Source: Rugosibacter sp. (GTDB taxonomy: Bacteria > Pseudomonadota > Gammaproteobacteria > Burkholderiales > Rhodocyclaceae). Taken from it: a stretch of DNA of 64,000 bases. Below the pieces are notes generated by a model that had not been told where the DNA came from, made no database searches, and worked only from the letters and a program-made list of their open reading frames with translations. Shown here piece by piece: positions 8,556 to 16,434 of the stretch; within the stretch, counting starts at the first letter, position 1, and the number at the start of each line of letters is the position of its first letter. The stretch spans positions 1 through 64,000 of the forward strand of contig SCUZ01000016.1 in the NCBI GenBank assembly GCA_004322535.1. The letters run 5' to 3'. The translations under genes were made by a program, and so were the position numbers.

Positions 8556-10335
8556 CAGCCACGGCTTTCTCGCCATGCTGACGGATGCGCCGGGCGTGTA
8601 TCGCATGCTCGATGCCAGCGGTGGTGTGCTGTACGTGGGCAAGGCGAAAAACCTCAAGCGCCGCGTGGCGTCGTACTTTCAGAAGACCGGCCACAGTCCG
8701 CGCATCGCGCTGATGTTGCAGCAAGTCGCGCACATGGAAGTGACGGCCACGCGCTCGGAAGCCGAGGCGTTGATCCTGGAAAACACGCTGATCAAGAAGC
8801 TCGTCCCGAAATACAACATCCTGTTTCGTGACGACAAGTCATACCCCTACATCGGGTTGTCGGGCGGTACCTTTCCGCGGTTGTTTTATCATCGCGGCAG
8901 CTTTGATAAAAAGTCGCGTTACTTCGGCCCGTTTCCGAATGCGCTGGCGGTGCGCGAAAGCATCCAGCTGGTGCAGAAGGCCTTCTTGCTGCGCACCTGT
9001 GAAAACGCGGTGTTCGCGCATCGGTCGCGGCCGTGTTTGCTGCACCAGATTCAGCGCTGCAAAGCGCCCTGCGTTGGTTTGATCTCGGCCGAAAATTACG
9101 CAGCAGACGTGCGTCTGGCAGAACTTTTTTTGCGTGGCAAACATTCTGAAGTCATCAACAATCTCAGCGTGCGCATGAGCGAGGCAGCTGAGCAGCTCAA
9201 ATTTGAAGACGCGGCGATGTTGCGCGACCAGATCAAATCCTTGCAGGCCGTGCTGCATCGGCAATATGTCAGCTCCACGCGCGAAGCGGATGTCGATATC
9301 ATCGCGGCGGTGGTGGAACACGGCGAGCCGTGCGTTAATCTGGCGATGGTGCGCGGCGGCCTGCACATGGGCGATCGCGCCTACTTTCCGCAAGCCACCG
9401 GGGGCGTCGAGGCGAGCGAAGTCCTGGCGGCATTTGTGGAACAGCACTATGCCGATAAACCCATACCGGCGCGCATCATACTCAGCCCCTGGCCGCTGGA
9501 TGAGATGCCAGAGGGGCTGCCGGGTTTGCAAACGGGGCCGCCGAAAAACGAAATGGAGCGCGCCTGGCTGGCGATGGCAGAGAATAATGCGCGACTCGCG
9601 ATGACTTCCCGCAAGCAGGCCAAAACACGTTCCGGCAGCCGCCTTGTGGCATTGCAGGAGGCGCTGGATCTGCCTGATCCACCACGTCGCATCGAATGCT
9701 TCGATATCAGTCACACGATGGGCGAGGGTACCGTTGCCTCGTGCGTGGTGTGTGTGGATGGCGCGATGAAGAAAAGCGACTATCGCCGTTTCAATATCGG
9801 CGGCATCACCGGCGGCGACGACTATGCTGCCATGCGTCAGGCATTGATGCGGCGTTACCAGAAAGTCGGCGCCGGTGATGCGGCGCTGATGCCTGATTTG
9901 GTGCTCATTGATGGTGGCAAGGGCCAGCATGGTATCGCACGGGAAGTCTTTGCCGAACTGGGGCTGGATCATTTGCAAAGCGTTGGTGTGGCCAAAGGCG
10001 AAGGCAGAAAGCCTGGCCTGGAAATCCTGTTTGTGCATGGTCGCAGCCAGCCGCTACAATTAGCCATGGACAACGCGGGCTTTCATCTGCTGCAGGAAAT
10101 TCGTGACGAAGCGCACCGCTTTGCCATCGTTGGCCATCGCGCACGGCGCGCCAGGGCGCGTGGCCACTCAAAGCTGGAAGATATTGCCGGCATCGGCCCG
10201 GCACGGCGCAGAAATCTGCTGGCGCAATTTGGCGGGCTGGACGGTGTGCGTGCGGCTACAATCGAAGACTTGTGCCGTGTGGCTGGCATCTCGCGCCATT
10301 TGGCCGAGGCCATTTATACCCAATTACGCTCATGA
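8524..10335 (+). CDS. uvrC: UvrABC system protein C
   Basis: About 603 residues from the ATG at 8524. An upstream in-frame extension to 8413 runs inside the UDG gene and is not credible. The N-terminal GIY-YIG nuclease domain has GVYRMLD and GVLYVGKAKNLKRRV. The central UVR segment has EQLKFEDAAMLRDQI, the RNase H-like endonuclease domain has RIECFDISHTMGEG and LVLIDGGKGQ, and a C-terminal helix-hairpin-helix has IAGIGPARRRNLLAQFGG. It makes both incisions in nucleotide excision repair. It overlaps pgsA by ATGA at the stop. Confidence 0.97.
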   Translation: MSSASSATNFDSHGFLAMLTDAPGVYRMLDASGGVLYVGKAKNLKRRVASYFQKTGHSPRIALMLQQVAHMEVTATRSEAEALILENTLIKKLVPKYNILFRDDKSYPYIGLSGGTFPRLFYHRGSFDKKSRYFGPFPNALAVRESIQLVQKAFLLRTCENAVFAHRSRPCLLHQIQRCKAPCVGLISAENYAADVRLAELFLRGKHSEVINNLSVRMSEAAEQLKFEDAAMLRDQIKSLQAVLHRQYVSSTREADVDIIAAVVEHGEPCVNLAMVRGGLHMGDRAYFPQATGGVEASEVLAAFVEQHYADKPIPARIILSPWPLDEMPEGLPGLQTGPPKNEMERAWLAMAENNARLAMTSRKQAKTRSGSRLVALQEALDLPDPPRRIECFDISHTMGEGTVASCVVCVDGAMKKSDYRRFNIGGITGGDDYAAMRQALMRRYQKVGAGDAALMPDLVLIDGGKGQHGIAREVFAELGLDHLQSVGVAKGEGRKPGLEILFVHGRSQPLQLAMDNAGFHLLQEIRDEAHRFAIVGHRARRARARGHSKLEDIAGIGPARRRNLLAQFGGLDGVRAATIEDLCRVAGISRHLAEAIYTQLRS

Positions 10336-10895
10336 AATTGAATATTCCGAATGTGCTGACCTGGGGCAGAATTTCGCTCATTCCCGTCGTCGTTGGCGTT
10401 TTTTACCTACCACTGACTTCGTTTGAACAGAACTTGATTGCGACAGGTGCATTCGTTGTCGCAGCGATTACCGATTGGCTTGACGGATGGCTTGCACGCA
10501 AGCTGAATCAAACCTCTGCCTTTGGCGAGTTTCTTGATCCTGTAGCGGACAAGTTGATGGTGGCTGCCGCCCTGGTGATGCTAGTGCAGTTGGGGCGTGC
10601 GGATGCTTTGCTGGCATTTGTCATTATCGGACGCGAGATTGCCATTTCTGCCTTGCGCGAATGGATGGCGAGGATAGGTGCGGCGAAAAGCGTGGCCGTT
10701 TCTTTTGTCGGTAAATTTAAAACCGCAGCGCAAATGACTGCTATTCCGATGTTGTTATGGCATGCGCCGCTAGGCCCGATTGATGTGCAAGAGCTAGGCG
10801 CTTGGCTGCTTTGGGCGGCGGCTGTGCTGACGTTGTGGTCCATGGGCTATTATTTATTAAAGGCCTGGCGAGAGATATCTGCGTTGAAGCATTGA
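10332..10895 (+). CDS. pgsA: CDP-diacylglycerol-glycerol-3-phosphate 3-phosphatidyltransferase
   Basis: A 187-residue integral membrane enzyme of phosphatidylglycerol synthesis. The CDP-alcohol phosphatidyltransferase signature is visible as DWLDGWLARK, then GEFLDPVADKLM. Several hydrophobic segments follow. The ATG at 10332 overlaps the uvrC stop (ATGA), a pairing common in proteobacteria. A tRNA-Gly gene begins 37 bp downstream. Confidence 0.95.
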   Translation: MKLNIPNVLTWGRISLIPVVVGVFYLPLTSFEQNLIATGAFVVAAITDWLDGWLARKLNQTSAFGEFLDPVADKLMVAAALVMLVQLGRADALLAFVIIGREIAISALREWMARIGAAKSVAVSFVGKFKTAAQMTAIPMLLWHAPLGPIDVQELGAWLLWAAAVLTLWSMGYYLLKAWREISALKH

Positions 10896-10932
10896 CAGCC
10901 GAGACATGAACGTTATAATTCGGGCCTGTTTT

Positions 10933-11008
10933 GCGGGAGTAGCTCAGTTGGTAGAGCGCAACCTTGCCAAGGTTGAGGTCGAGAGTTCGAGACTCTTCTC
11001 CCGCTCCA
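10933..11008 (+). tRNA. tRNA-Gly(GCC)
   Basis: A 76-nt cloverleaf with encoded CCA. The acceptor stem GCGGGAG pairs with CTCCCGC, the anticodon loop TTGCCAA gives GCC, and the T-loop TTCGAGA is present. It starts 37 bp after pgsA and heads the tRNA cluster Gly-Cys-Leu. Confidence 0.97.
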
Positions 11009-11018
11009 GATTTCAAGG

Positions 11019-11048
11019 AAAGGGAAAACGTTTAAACGTTTTCCCTTT
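11019..11048 (+). terminator. Perfect 30-bp palindrome between tRNA-Gly and tRNA-Cys
   Basis: The sequence from 11019 to 11048 is a perfect dyad centred at GTTTAAAC, with outer arms AAAGGGAAAACG and CGTTTTCCCTTT and two further T residues. It could act as a Rho-independent terminator or an RNase processing signal for tRNA-Gly. Its placement 10 bp after the CCA end favours termination or 3' processing. Confidence 0.7.
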
Positions 11049-11093
11049 TTAGTTTGACCTTAGTCTTGGTTTCAGTCATGGACTTTCAATCAT

Positions 11094-11167
11094 GGCGCGA
11101 TGGCAGAGTGGTTATGCAGCGGCCTGCAAAGCCGTGTACCTCGGTTCGATTCCGGGTCGCGCCTCCA
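11094..11167 (+). tRNA. tRNA-Cys(GCA)
   Basis: A 74-nt tRNA with encoded CCA. The acceptor stem GGCGCGA pairs with TCGCGCC, and the anticodon loop CTGCAAA gives GCA. Its 3' portion from 11139 on is the start of a 117-bp block that recurs, inverted, at 41778-41895. Confidence 0.96.
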
Positions 11168-11255
11168 GTATCCCTGCGTGGTTTTCCCCCGCGAGATATT
11201 TCATAGGCACAGTTTGCATGCCCGGGTGGTGAAATTGGTAGACACAAGGGACTTA
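11139..11255 (+). repeat. 117-bp block duplicated in inverted orientation (copy 1)
   Basis: This block contains the last 29 nt of tRNA-Cys, the 52-bp spacer and the first 35 nt of a tRNA-Leu. The reverse complement occurs at 41778-41895, with one single-base length difference in a T/C homopolymer run and a few substitutions. Similarity stops abruptly at both ends. The left end stops inside tRNA-Cys and the right end one base past the position where tRNA-Leu(UAA) group I introns insert. Confidence 0.93.
11220..11254 (+). pseudogene. tRNA-Leu(UAA) 5' half, no 3' half
   Basis: The 35 nt starting at 11220 match the 5' exon of the intact tRNA-Leu at 11455 except GGG for GAG in the acceptor arm. 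The reading breaks at the CTT of the anticodon loop. The following bases (AAAATC) briefly resemble the 3' exon and then diverge. No D-, T- or acceptor-arm partner is found before the intact gene begins at 11455, so this is a broken copy. The same 5' half recurs at 41779-41813 on the opposite strand. Confidence 0.8.
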
Positions 11256-11454
11256 AAATCTCCTTTGTCAAGTCTTTTTCTCATCAGGGATGTAGGTGCA
11301 GAGCTTGAAATGGCGCGGGTTTCCCGGGCTTTAGTGCAAATGGCCCCAACAGCCCTCTGGCTGCTAGGTGTCATGTAGGGGCCAGTAGAGAGGTGCAGTT
11401 GAAACAAGCCTAGCGTAGCTAGGCGAAACATCGGTTCGGCAACGAGCCAAGTTA
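11255..11454 (+). other. Spacer with possible relic of a second group I intron
   Basis: These 200 bases lie between the broken and the intact tRNA-Leu. Near the end, GGCGAAAC (11422-11429) and GGCAACGAGCCAAG (11438-11451) strongly resemble the J3/4 and P6-J6/7 strands of Azoarcus-type group I introns. The latter abuts the intact tRNA-Leu. The rest does not fold into an obvious core by eye. It may be a decayed intron from the broken gene. Confidence 0.45.
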
Positions 11455-11773
11455 GCCCGAGTGGTGAAATTGGTAGACACAAGGGACTTGAAGCAATTTG
11501 AGCCCTCCAGGGGAAACCCCGGAGGTGAAGCCCGTCAAATTCGGCGAACGCCCTGGATGCTGCAAGCATCCGAGCCAACACCGAGCCAAGCCCCGGATCG
11601 AAAGATTCGAGGGAAGGTGTAGAGAGCAGACGGCGGGCACCTACGGCCGCAAGGCTATGGTGAAGGCGTGCTCCAGACCACGAACAGCGTTCGCGCTGGC
11701 GGCGAAAGCCGAAGTGGTAAGAAAATCCCTCGACCTCACGGTCGTGCCGGTTCGATTCCGGCCTCGGGCACCA
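11455..11773 (+). tRNA. tRNA-Leu(UAA), interrupted by a group I intron
   Basis: The exons are 11455-11489 and 11722-11773 and join to an 87-nt class II tRNA. The acceptor stem GCCCGAG pairs with CTCGGGC and discriminator A and CCA are encoded. The anticodon stem AGGGA pairs with TCCCT around the loop CTTAAAA, giving UAA. The variable arm and TTCGATT T-loop are present. The intron falls between U34 and A35, the classic position of tRNA-Leu(UAA) introns in cyanobacteria and chloroplasts. This must be a functional gene if no other tRNA-Leu(UAA) exists in the genome. Confidence 0.93.
11490..11721 (+). ncRNA. Group I self-splicing intron in tRNA-Leu(UAA)
   Basis: A 232-nt intron with no ORF. The 5' exon ends in U, pairing as a U-G wobble with GAGCCC in P1 (with a bulged A), and the intron ends in G. 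Core elements match the Azoarcus tRNA-Ile intron remembered from the literature: GTCAAATTCGGCGAA, CCGAGCCAAG, GGAAGGTGTAGAG and GCTATGGTGAAGGC. P7 is formed by GAGCA (11624-11628) with TGCTC (11669-11673), where Azoarcus has GACUA and UAGUC, a compensatory change. A GGAGG/CCTCC P2 hairpin and a GAAA tetraloop in P9 are also visible. Confidence 0.9.
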
Positions 11774-11781
11774 ATTTGGAG

Positions 11782-11813
11782 AGCCGTCCTTGTTCAACTA
11801 GGGGCGGCTTTTT
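11782..11813 (+). terminator. Rho-independent terminator of tRNA-Leu
   Basis: AGCCGTCC (11782-11789) pairs with GGGCGGCT (11802-11809), including one G-U, and is followed by a run of five T. It stands 8 bp after the tRNA CCA end. The last codons and stop of the DUF2274 gene on the other strand lie inside it. Confidence 0.85.
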
Positions 11814-12060
11814 CATTTCTCTGTGCAGCAATGGCACGCGGTAATACTGCCCGCTTAAACCCGCGATCCCGCGCCATGAACGCTTCGAGCATGTGCGGGA
11901 TCAGCGTCGCGGCATCAATCGGCTCGCCGTAGGTCTGAGCGTGCAGCGCGGCGTAGCGTTCCAAATCGGCCTTCAACGCGGTGGTGAGCGCGATGGTGAT
12001 TTTGACGGTTTCGGTTTTGGGCAGCGGCCCTAGCCGCAGCTTGCTGGTGGATATGCTCAT
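11794..12060 (-). CDS. DUF2274 protein at the end of the trb operon
   Basis: An 88-residue protein with the family pattern KLRLGPLPKTETVKITI, then LKADLERYAALHAQTYGE and LIPHMLEAFMARDRGF. DUF2274 proteins regularly follow trbI in Tn4371-type conjugation clusters; their role is unknown. The start overlaps the trbI stop (ATGA). Its last residues (NEKAAPS) are encoded by the tRNA-Leu terminator, which suggests the frame reads out of the mobile element into host DNA. Confidence 0.85.
   Translation of the reverse strand: MSISTSKLRLGPLPKTETVKITIALTTALKADLERYAALHAQTYGEPIDAATLIPHMLEAFMARDRGFKRAVLPRAIAAQRNEKAAPS
11809..11816. other. Candidate attachment-site core (TTTTTCAT) of a Tn4371-like element
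   Basis: The 8-mer TTTTTCAT spans the T tract of the tRNA-Leu terminator. From memory, this is the core reported at both ends of Tn4371-family integrative elements. It is immediately inside the 3' end of the trb cluster, where the right end of such elements lies. The 8-mer also occurs by chance elsewhere (for example at the trbJ start), so position rather than sequence carries the argument. Confidence 0.45.
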
Positions 12061-13325
12061 TGCGACGATCCTCTCTGGAAGAACAGCGGCTGGTACGGCC
12101 GCAGGATCAGATCCTTGTTCACCATGACCCGCATCGGGAAACCGGGCCGGATGGTGAGCGTCGGCTGGATGCTCACGTTGCGTTTCGTGATCTCCTGACC
12201 GGTCTGGTTAACGGTGTCCTGCGCGCTCTGTCGAACGGCGACGGTGACGCTACCGGTACTGCCGCTATTGTTGGGTGCTGCCAGCTCAGCACCCACGCCG
12301 ACCAGCGTGGACAACGCGGCACCAGCGAGAATGCGATCCCAATGCCAATCGACGCCATCTTCCAGTCCGGCATAACCTGCCGGATCGATGCCGGGCAGAC
12401 GGTCGAGCGAAATCGACGAGGTATCGGGCAGGATCAAGCGTGTCCACACCAGCAGTACCCGTCGCTGACCGAAGGCCACCTGGCTGTCGTAGCGGCCGAT
12501 CAGTCGCGACCCCTGCGGAATGAGGAGGAAGCGACCCGTGGCCGTGTCGTAGACCGCCTCGGTGACATTGGCGATGACCTGTCCCGGCAAGTCGGAGTTG
12601 ATGCCCGTCACCAGCGCCGCCGGAATGATGGTGCCCGCCATCACCTGATAGGGCGAGGCTGGCAGTTGCAAGCTGGACGGATTGCGGGTGGCGCTATCGT
12701 TGGTTGGGCCGCCAGTGGCGACAAACGCCTGCTTCTGATCCTGCCGGTTTTGCACCGCCGTCGGGTCGCTCGGTTGCGCCGATGCAGCCGCAGGCGCCAT
12801 CGGATTGAATGGCTGGTTGCCAGATACCGACTCGGGCATGGCGGAATTCGCAGTAGGCGACGGCGCTGCTTTCACCGCACCGCTGCGAAAGAAAACCCCC
12901 GAATGTGCCGCTTCGTCGGCATCACCTGGCTGTGCAATGCGCCCAGTCTGCGCGGGCGCTCCCGCATTGCGCTGCGCCACTATGGCCGGACCCAAGTCGC
13001 CCGGCAATGGCTCGCCCAAAACGGGCACTGGCTTGGCGGCCACCGGCACTTTGGAATAGTCCTTCGGCAATTGATCCAGGCTCTCGGCCCGTGAGACGCG
13101 ATCCACGTTGTACAGCTCGGTGGCCGGGTTGCGTTCGCGCTTGTGTGGCTGCAAGGACCAGAGCGTGGCACCCAGGATGACGATGCCGAGCGTCCCTGCA
13201 AGCACCGCCAGCATGCGCCGATTGAGCCGCGTGACTGGGCGCGGCGAAGCGCGCAGAGCCAAGGCGTCCGGGTCGGCCTTATCTGTCCCCGTCGGCGGCG
13301 TCTGCGGTGTGGCGGACGTGCTCAT
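12057..13325 (-). CDS. trbI: Conjugal transfer protein TrbI (VirB10-like)
   Basis: About 422 residues. The start is set by GGAGG nine bases before the ATG at 13325; a TTG two codons upstream is less likely. A single membrane helix at about residues 38-58 (MLAVLAGTLGIVILGATLWSL) is followed by a Pro/Ala-rich periplasmic region. The C-terminal VirB10 domain has the IPAALVTGINSDLPGQV and RFLLIPQGSRLIGRYDS stretches. It spans inner and outer membranes in the type IV secretion core complex. It overlaps the DUF2274 gene and nearly abuts trbG. Confidence 0.95.
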   Translation of the reverse strand: MSTSATPQTPPTGTDKADPDALALRASPRPVTRLNRRMLAVLAGTLGIVILGATLWSLQPHKRERNPATELYNVDRVSRAESLDQLPKDYSKVPVAAKPVPVLGEPLPGDLGPAIVAQRNAGAPAQTGRIAQPGDADEAAHSGVFFRSGAVKAAPSPTANSAMPESVSGNQPFNPMAPAAASAQPSDPTAVQNRQDQKQAFVATGGPTNDSATRNPSSLQLPASPYQVMAGTIIPAALVTGINSDLPGQVIANVTEAVYDTATGRFLLIPQGSRLIGRYDSQVAFGQRRVLLVWTRLILPDTSSISLDRLPGIDPAGYAGLEDGVDWHWDRILAGAALSTLVGVGAELAAPNNSGSTGSVTVAVRQSAQDTVNQTGQEITKRNVSIQPTLTIRPGFPMRVMVNKDLILRPYQPLFFQRGSSQ

Positions 13326-13327
13326 GC

Positions 13328-14341
13328 TCAATACCTCCGCGCCGTGCTAACTACGCCATCGGTGCGTTCGATGCGAACGACGGCGGCCTTGTCCGCACCT
13401 AGCCGCAACTCGGCTGCACCGAACAGCCGATCAACCACGTAGTAGGGCGAGCGGAAGCGGTAGTTTACGAGTTGGCCATCGCCCTGCTGCCCGATCACGA
13501 ATAGCGGCGGCAGCTCGCCCTGCGCGATGCCAGCAGGGAATTGGATGTAGACCCGCTCGCCGTCATCGAACGCGCGTAGCGGTTTCCATGGTGGGCTGTC
13601 GCCGGTGATGGCGTAGCGGAACTTGATCTGCTCCAGCGACAAGCCCGAGTCCACTGGCGCCGCCGCCTGAGCCTGCTGCGCCTGCTTCTGCAAGGCCAGC
13701 ATGCGGTCCTTCGGATAATCCCACGATGCCGATGCCATCCACGCCTGCGGCGTCGACGACATTTCGAGCAGGTAGGTGCGGCGGTTGGTGGTGATGACGA
13801 GATTCGTCTTCAGTCCGATGCGCGTCGGCTTCACGAGTATGTTCACACGCAGACTGGCACCCGAACCGCTGGCCGTGTCACCCACTATCCAGCGCACGGT
13901 GTCGCCGGCCGAGACCGTCACCAGTTCCTCACCCTGCTGCAAGGTGATAACAGTGACACGCCCCGGACTGGTGTAGAGCTGATACAGCGCGCCATCGCTG
14001 TAGGGCCAGACCTGGATCGCGTTTATATAGCCTTCGCGGCTGGGGGCCACGCGGGCTTCGGCATTGGCGCGCGCCACACGAACCTTCTCGTCGGGCGATT
14101 CGGCGACTGGCTTGTCCTCGGGCGTGCTCGCCAGCGGCTTCAATTGTTCCGGCAGCGGCAGTAGCTTCGGCACTTCGACTACCTCGATGGGTTTGGGCGG
14201 CTCCGGCAGCGCGTGCGCCGCGACGGGTTCGTCCAGCGTGATGTCCGGCGGCGGCTTGCCGTGTGTGGCGCAACCACTGACAGTCGTCAAGGCGGCGATC
14301 AGGATCAACAGCAAAACGTAAATACGGATTTGAGTTTTCAT
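13328..14341 (-). CDS. trbG: P-type conjugative transfer protein TrbG (VirB9-like)
   Basis: A 337-residue protein. An N-terminal signal with a lipobox-like TVSGCATHG suggests a lipoprotein. A Pro/Glu-rich linker precedes the VirB9 domain with INAIQVWPYSDGALYQLYTS and the C-terminal VYIQFPAGIAQGELPPLFVI. With TrbI and TrbF it builds the core channel. It overlaps trbF by 4 bp at its start. Confidence 0.95.
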   Translation of the reverse strand: MKTQIRIYVLLLILIAALTTVSGCATHGKPPPDITLDEPVAAHALPEPPKPIEVVEVPKLLPLPEQLKPLASTPEDKPVAESPDEKVRVARANAEARVAPSREGYINAIQVWPYSDGALYQLYTSPGRVTVITLQQGEELVTVSAGDTVRWIVGDTASGSGASLRVNILVKPTRIGLKTNLVITTNRRTYLLEMSSTPQAWMASASWDYPKDRMLALQKQAQQAQAAAPVDSGLSLEQIKFRYAITGDSPPWKPLRAFDDGERVYIQFPAGIAQGELPPLFVIGQQGDGQLVNYRFRSPYYVVDRLFGAAELRLGADKAAVVRIERTDGVVSTARRY

Positions 14342-15045
14342 GGTTTCTTGGCTCCTTCGATCGCGTCGAGTTCACGGCTCCAGGAAAGGCCGTTCACGTA
14401 AATTCCTAGGGGGTTCTTGCGCAGTCGCTCCTCGGTACGCGGCGGTTGCAGCACGATGGATAGCACAGCCGTCCAGCGCTCGACGCCAGAGGGCGAACCG
14501 TTCACATAGCTGCGCTCGACCCAGCGCACCTGGAACGAGGATTCGCTGGCGCGCACGACGCTGGAGATCTCGACGGCCGTCGAGGTCTGGCCGATGCGCG
14601 CAAACGGATCGTTGACGCGCGCGTAGTCGTTCAGCGTGGCCGCACCCTTGTCGGTGGTGTAGTCGTAGGCTTCGAGCCAGTTCTGCCGCACCACGATGGG
14701 ATCAATCGACAGCGAGCGCACGTCGGTGAGAAAGCGCGCCAGGTGGTAGGCGATCTGCGCGTCGTTTGGCTTGTACGGCGTGGCGGCCTCGCCCACCGCG
14801 CGTACCTGACCGCCGGTGGCGACCTCGACCACATAAGGCGTGACGATGGACTGTGCCGAGCGCCACACCAGTCCACCGGCCATCAGCAGCGCGAGCGATA
14901 GGCAGCCGAAGGCCATCAGCCGCCAGTTCTTCGCCTGCACGCGGGCGCTACCGATGCGCTGGTCCCAGTCCTGCGCGGCGGCCTGGTAGGGGGTGACGGG
15001 CTCGGGCGTTTCCGAGTACCGCACCTGGGGTCGTTTGAATCGCAT
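14338..15045 (-). CDS. trbF: Conjugal transfer protein TrbF (VirB8-like)
   Basis: 235 residues from the ATG at 15045. A longer open frame upstream is a shadow of trbL. One membrane helix lies at about residues 44-64 (LMAFGCLSLALLMAGGLVW). The periplasmic VirB8 domain contains VRQNWLEAYDYTTDKGAATLN and SSFQVRWVERSYVNG (separated here). VirB8 proteins nucleate assembly of the type IV channel. The stop overlaps the trbG start (ATGA), and trbL lies 23 bp upstream. Confidence 0.95.
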   Translation of the reverse strand: MRFKRPQVRYSETPEPVTPYQAAAQDWDQRIGSARVQAKNWRLMAFGCLSLALLMAGGLVWRSAQSIVTPYVVEVATGGQVRAVGEAATPYKPNDAQIAYHLARFLTDVRSLSIDPIVVRQNWLEAYDYTTDKGAATLNDYARVNDPFARIGQTSTAVEISSVVRASESSFQVRWVERSYVNGSPSGVERWTAVLSIVLQPPRTEERLRKNPLGIYVNGLSWSRELDAIEGAKKP

Positions 15046-15068
15046 GAACTGATCTCCGTTAAACTTCC

Positions 15069-16430
15069 TTAGTGGTTCGAATCGTCGCGCAGGCTCGGGC
15101 TGGCACCGCTGCCGCCGTGATCGCCCGAGCGCAGGGTGTGCGCCGCCGTGGTGGCCGCATGGCTCACCTGCTGTTTGCGGCGCATTTGTTTGGCCCAGGC
15201 GGGCTCTGCCGTTGAGGGCTTGGCTTCGGCTGCATCGGCCGATTCGGTGGAACTCGCTGCCGCCGCAGGCGTAGCCGCTTCCGCGACGAAATTGGCTACG
15301 CGATCCTTGACCGCTTTCGCACCGGCCGCGACACGCTGGCCAACTGCACCGGCACCGCTTTTTGCCACATTGGCGAGGCCAGCACCTGCAGCACGAACAC
15401 CACCGCCACCCGATGCGGCGGCGCCAGCCTGGTAGGCGGTCTTCGCACCGCTGGCCATAGCGCTGCTTGCACGCCCAGCCGATGCAGCGCCACCGATGGC
15501 CGCGCGCGCAGCGCCTGGCGCCATGCGCGCACCCGCCGCTACCGCTGCGCCACCTGTCGCGATAGCGGCACCACCGGCCACCGCCAAACCAGCAGCCCCC
15601 AGCGCTGTTCCGGCCGCCGCACCCGCGCCGAGCTGCGGTGCACCGGCTACCAGTCCGGTGGCAATTCCCGGCCCGAAGATCCCCAGTCCCAGCATCGCCA
15701 GCGAGGCCAGCATGATGGTCAACGCCAGGTCGATGGAGGGTTCGGTGTTGGGCGGCACCTGGAACTGCGCAAACAGTCCCGTACCGATGCCCACAATCAC
15801 CGCCAGCACCAGCACCTTGATGCCTGACGACACCACGTTGCCCAGCACCCTCTCGGCGAGGAATGCGGTTTTGTTCCATAACGCAAACGGCACCAGTACG
15901 AAACCCGCGAGCGTGGTCAGCTTGAATTCGATCAGCGTGACGAAGAGCTGCACCGCGAGCACGAAGAAGCTCACGATCACCACCAGCCAGGCGAGAAACA
16001 GCACCGAGATGACATCGAGGTTCGCGAACACCTCGGGGAAGCCGGTCAGGTCGCTGATCTGCGCCATGATTGGTTGCGCAGCATCGACGCCGACCTTGGC
16101 CAGATGGCCCGGCTGCAGAAACTGCGTTTCTGTCAGCGTGGAACCGGACGCCACCAGTCCGAGTCCGGCAAACGAGTGGAACAGGATGCCTGCCAGATTG
16201 TTGAAGTTGCCGATGATGAAAGCGAAGGCACCGACGTAGAGCGTCTTTTTGATCAGCCTGCCGATCACGTCCTCGCCGCCCATGGCCCAGAACAGCCCGG
16301 CCAGCGTCATGTCGATCACCACCAGCGTGGCGGTGAGAAACGCCACCTCGCCATGCAGCAGGCCGAAACCCGAGTCGATGTAGTGCGAGAAGACATCGAG
16401 GAAGTGGTCGATGACCGACAGGTCGTTCAT
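15069..16430 (-). CDS. trbL: Conjugal transfer membrane protein TrbL (VirB6-like)
   Basis: About 453 residues from the ATG at 16430, beginning MNDLSVIDHFLDVFSHYID. Six or so hydrophobic segments occupy the first 270 residues, as in VirB6/TrbL channel proteins. A long Ala/Gly-rich C-terminal half (AAGTALGAAGLAVAGGAA and similar runs) is typical of TrbL from this family. An upstream in-frame extension covers trbK and is rejected. Confidence 0.94.
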   Translation of the reverse strand: MNDLSVIDHFLDVFSHYIDSGFGLLHGEVAFLTATLVVIDMTLAGLFWAMGGEDVIGRLIKKTLYVGAFAFIIGNFNNLAGILFHSFAGLGLVASGSTLTETQFLQPGHLAKVGVDAAQPIMAQISDLTGFPEVFANLDVISVLFLAWLVVIVSFFVLAVQLFVTLIEFKLTTLAGFVLVPFALWNKTAFLAERVLGNVVSSGIKVLVLAVIVGIGTGLFAQFQVPPNTEPSIDLALTIMLASLAMLGLGIFGPGIATGLVAGAPQLGAGAAAGTALGAAGLAVAGGAAIATGGAAVAAGARMAPGAARAAIGGAASAGRASSAMASGAKTAYQAGAAASGGGGVRAAGAGLANVAKSGAGAVGQRVAAGAKAVKDRVANFVAEAATPAAAASSTESADAAEAKPSTAEPAWAKQMRRKQQVSHAATTAAHTLRSGDHGGSGASPSLRDDSNH

Positions 16431-16434
16431 GGGG

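Noticed and set aside
8839-10038. Long minus-strand frame over uvrC
   Set aside because: uvrC has all domain motifs on the plus strand; the opposite frame is His/Gln/Ala-rich shadow.
11201-11797. Long open frames antisense to the tRNA cluster
   Set aside because: They contain the familiar spurious peptide pattern produced by reversed tRNA genes (RPESNRHD-like); both they and the 11498-11932 plus frame are explained by the tRNAs and the intron.
14338-15879. 513-residue frame running through trbF into trbL
   Set aside because: Only the last 235 residues are TrbF. The rest is the shadow of the Ala/Gly-rich TrbL tail.
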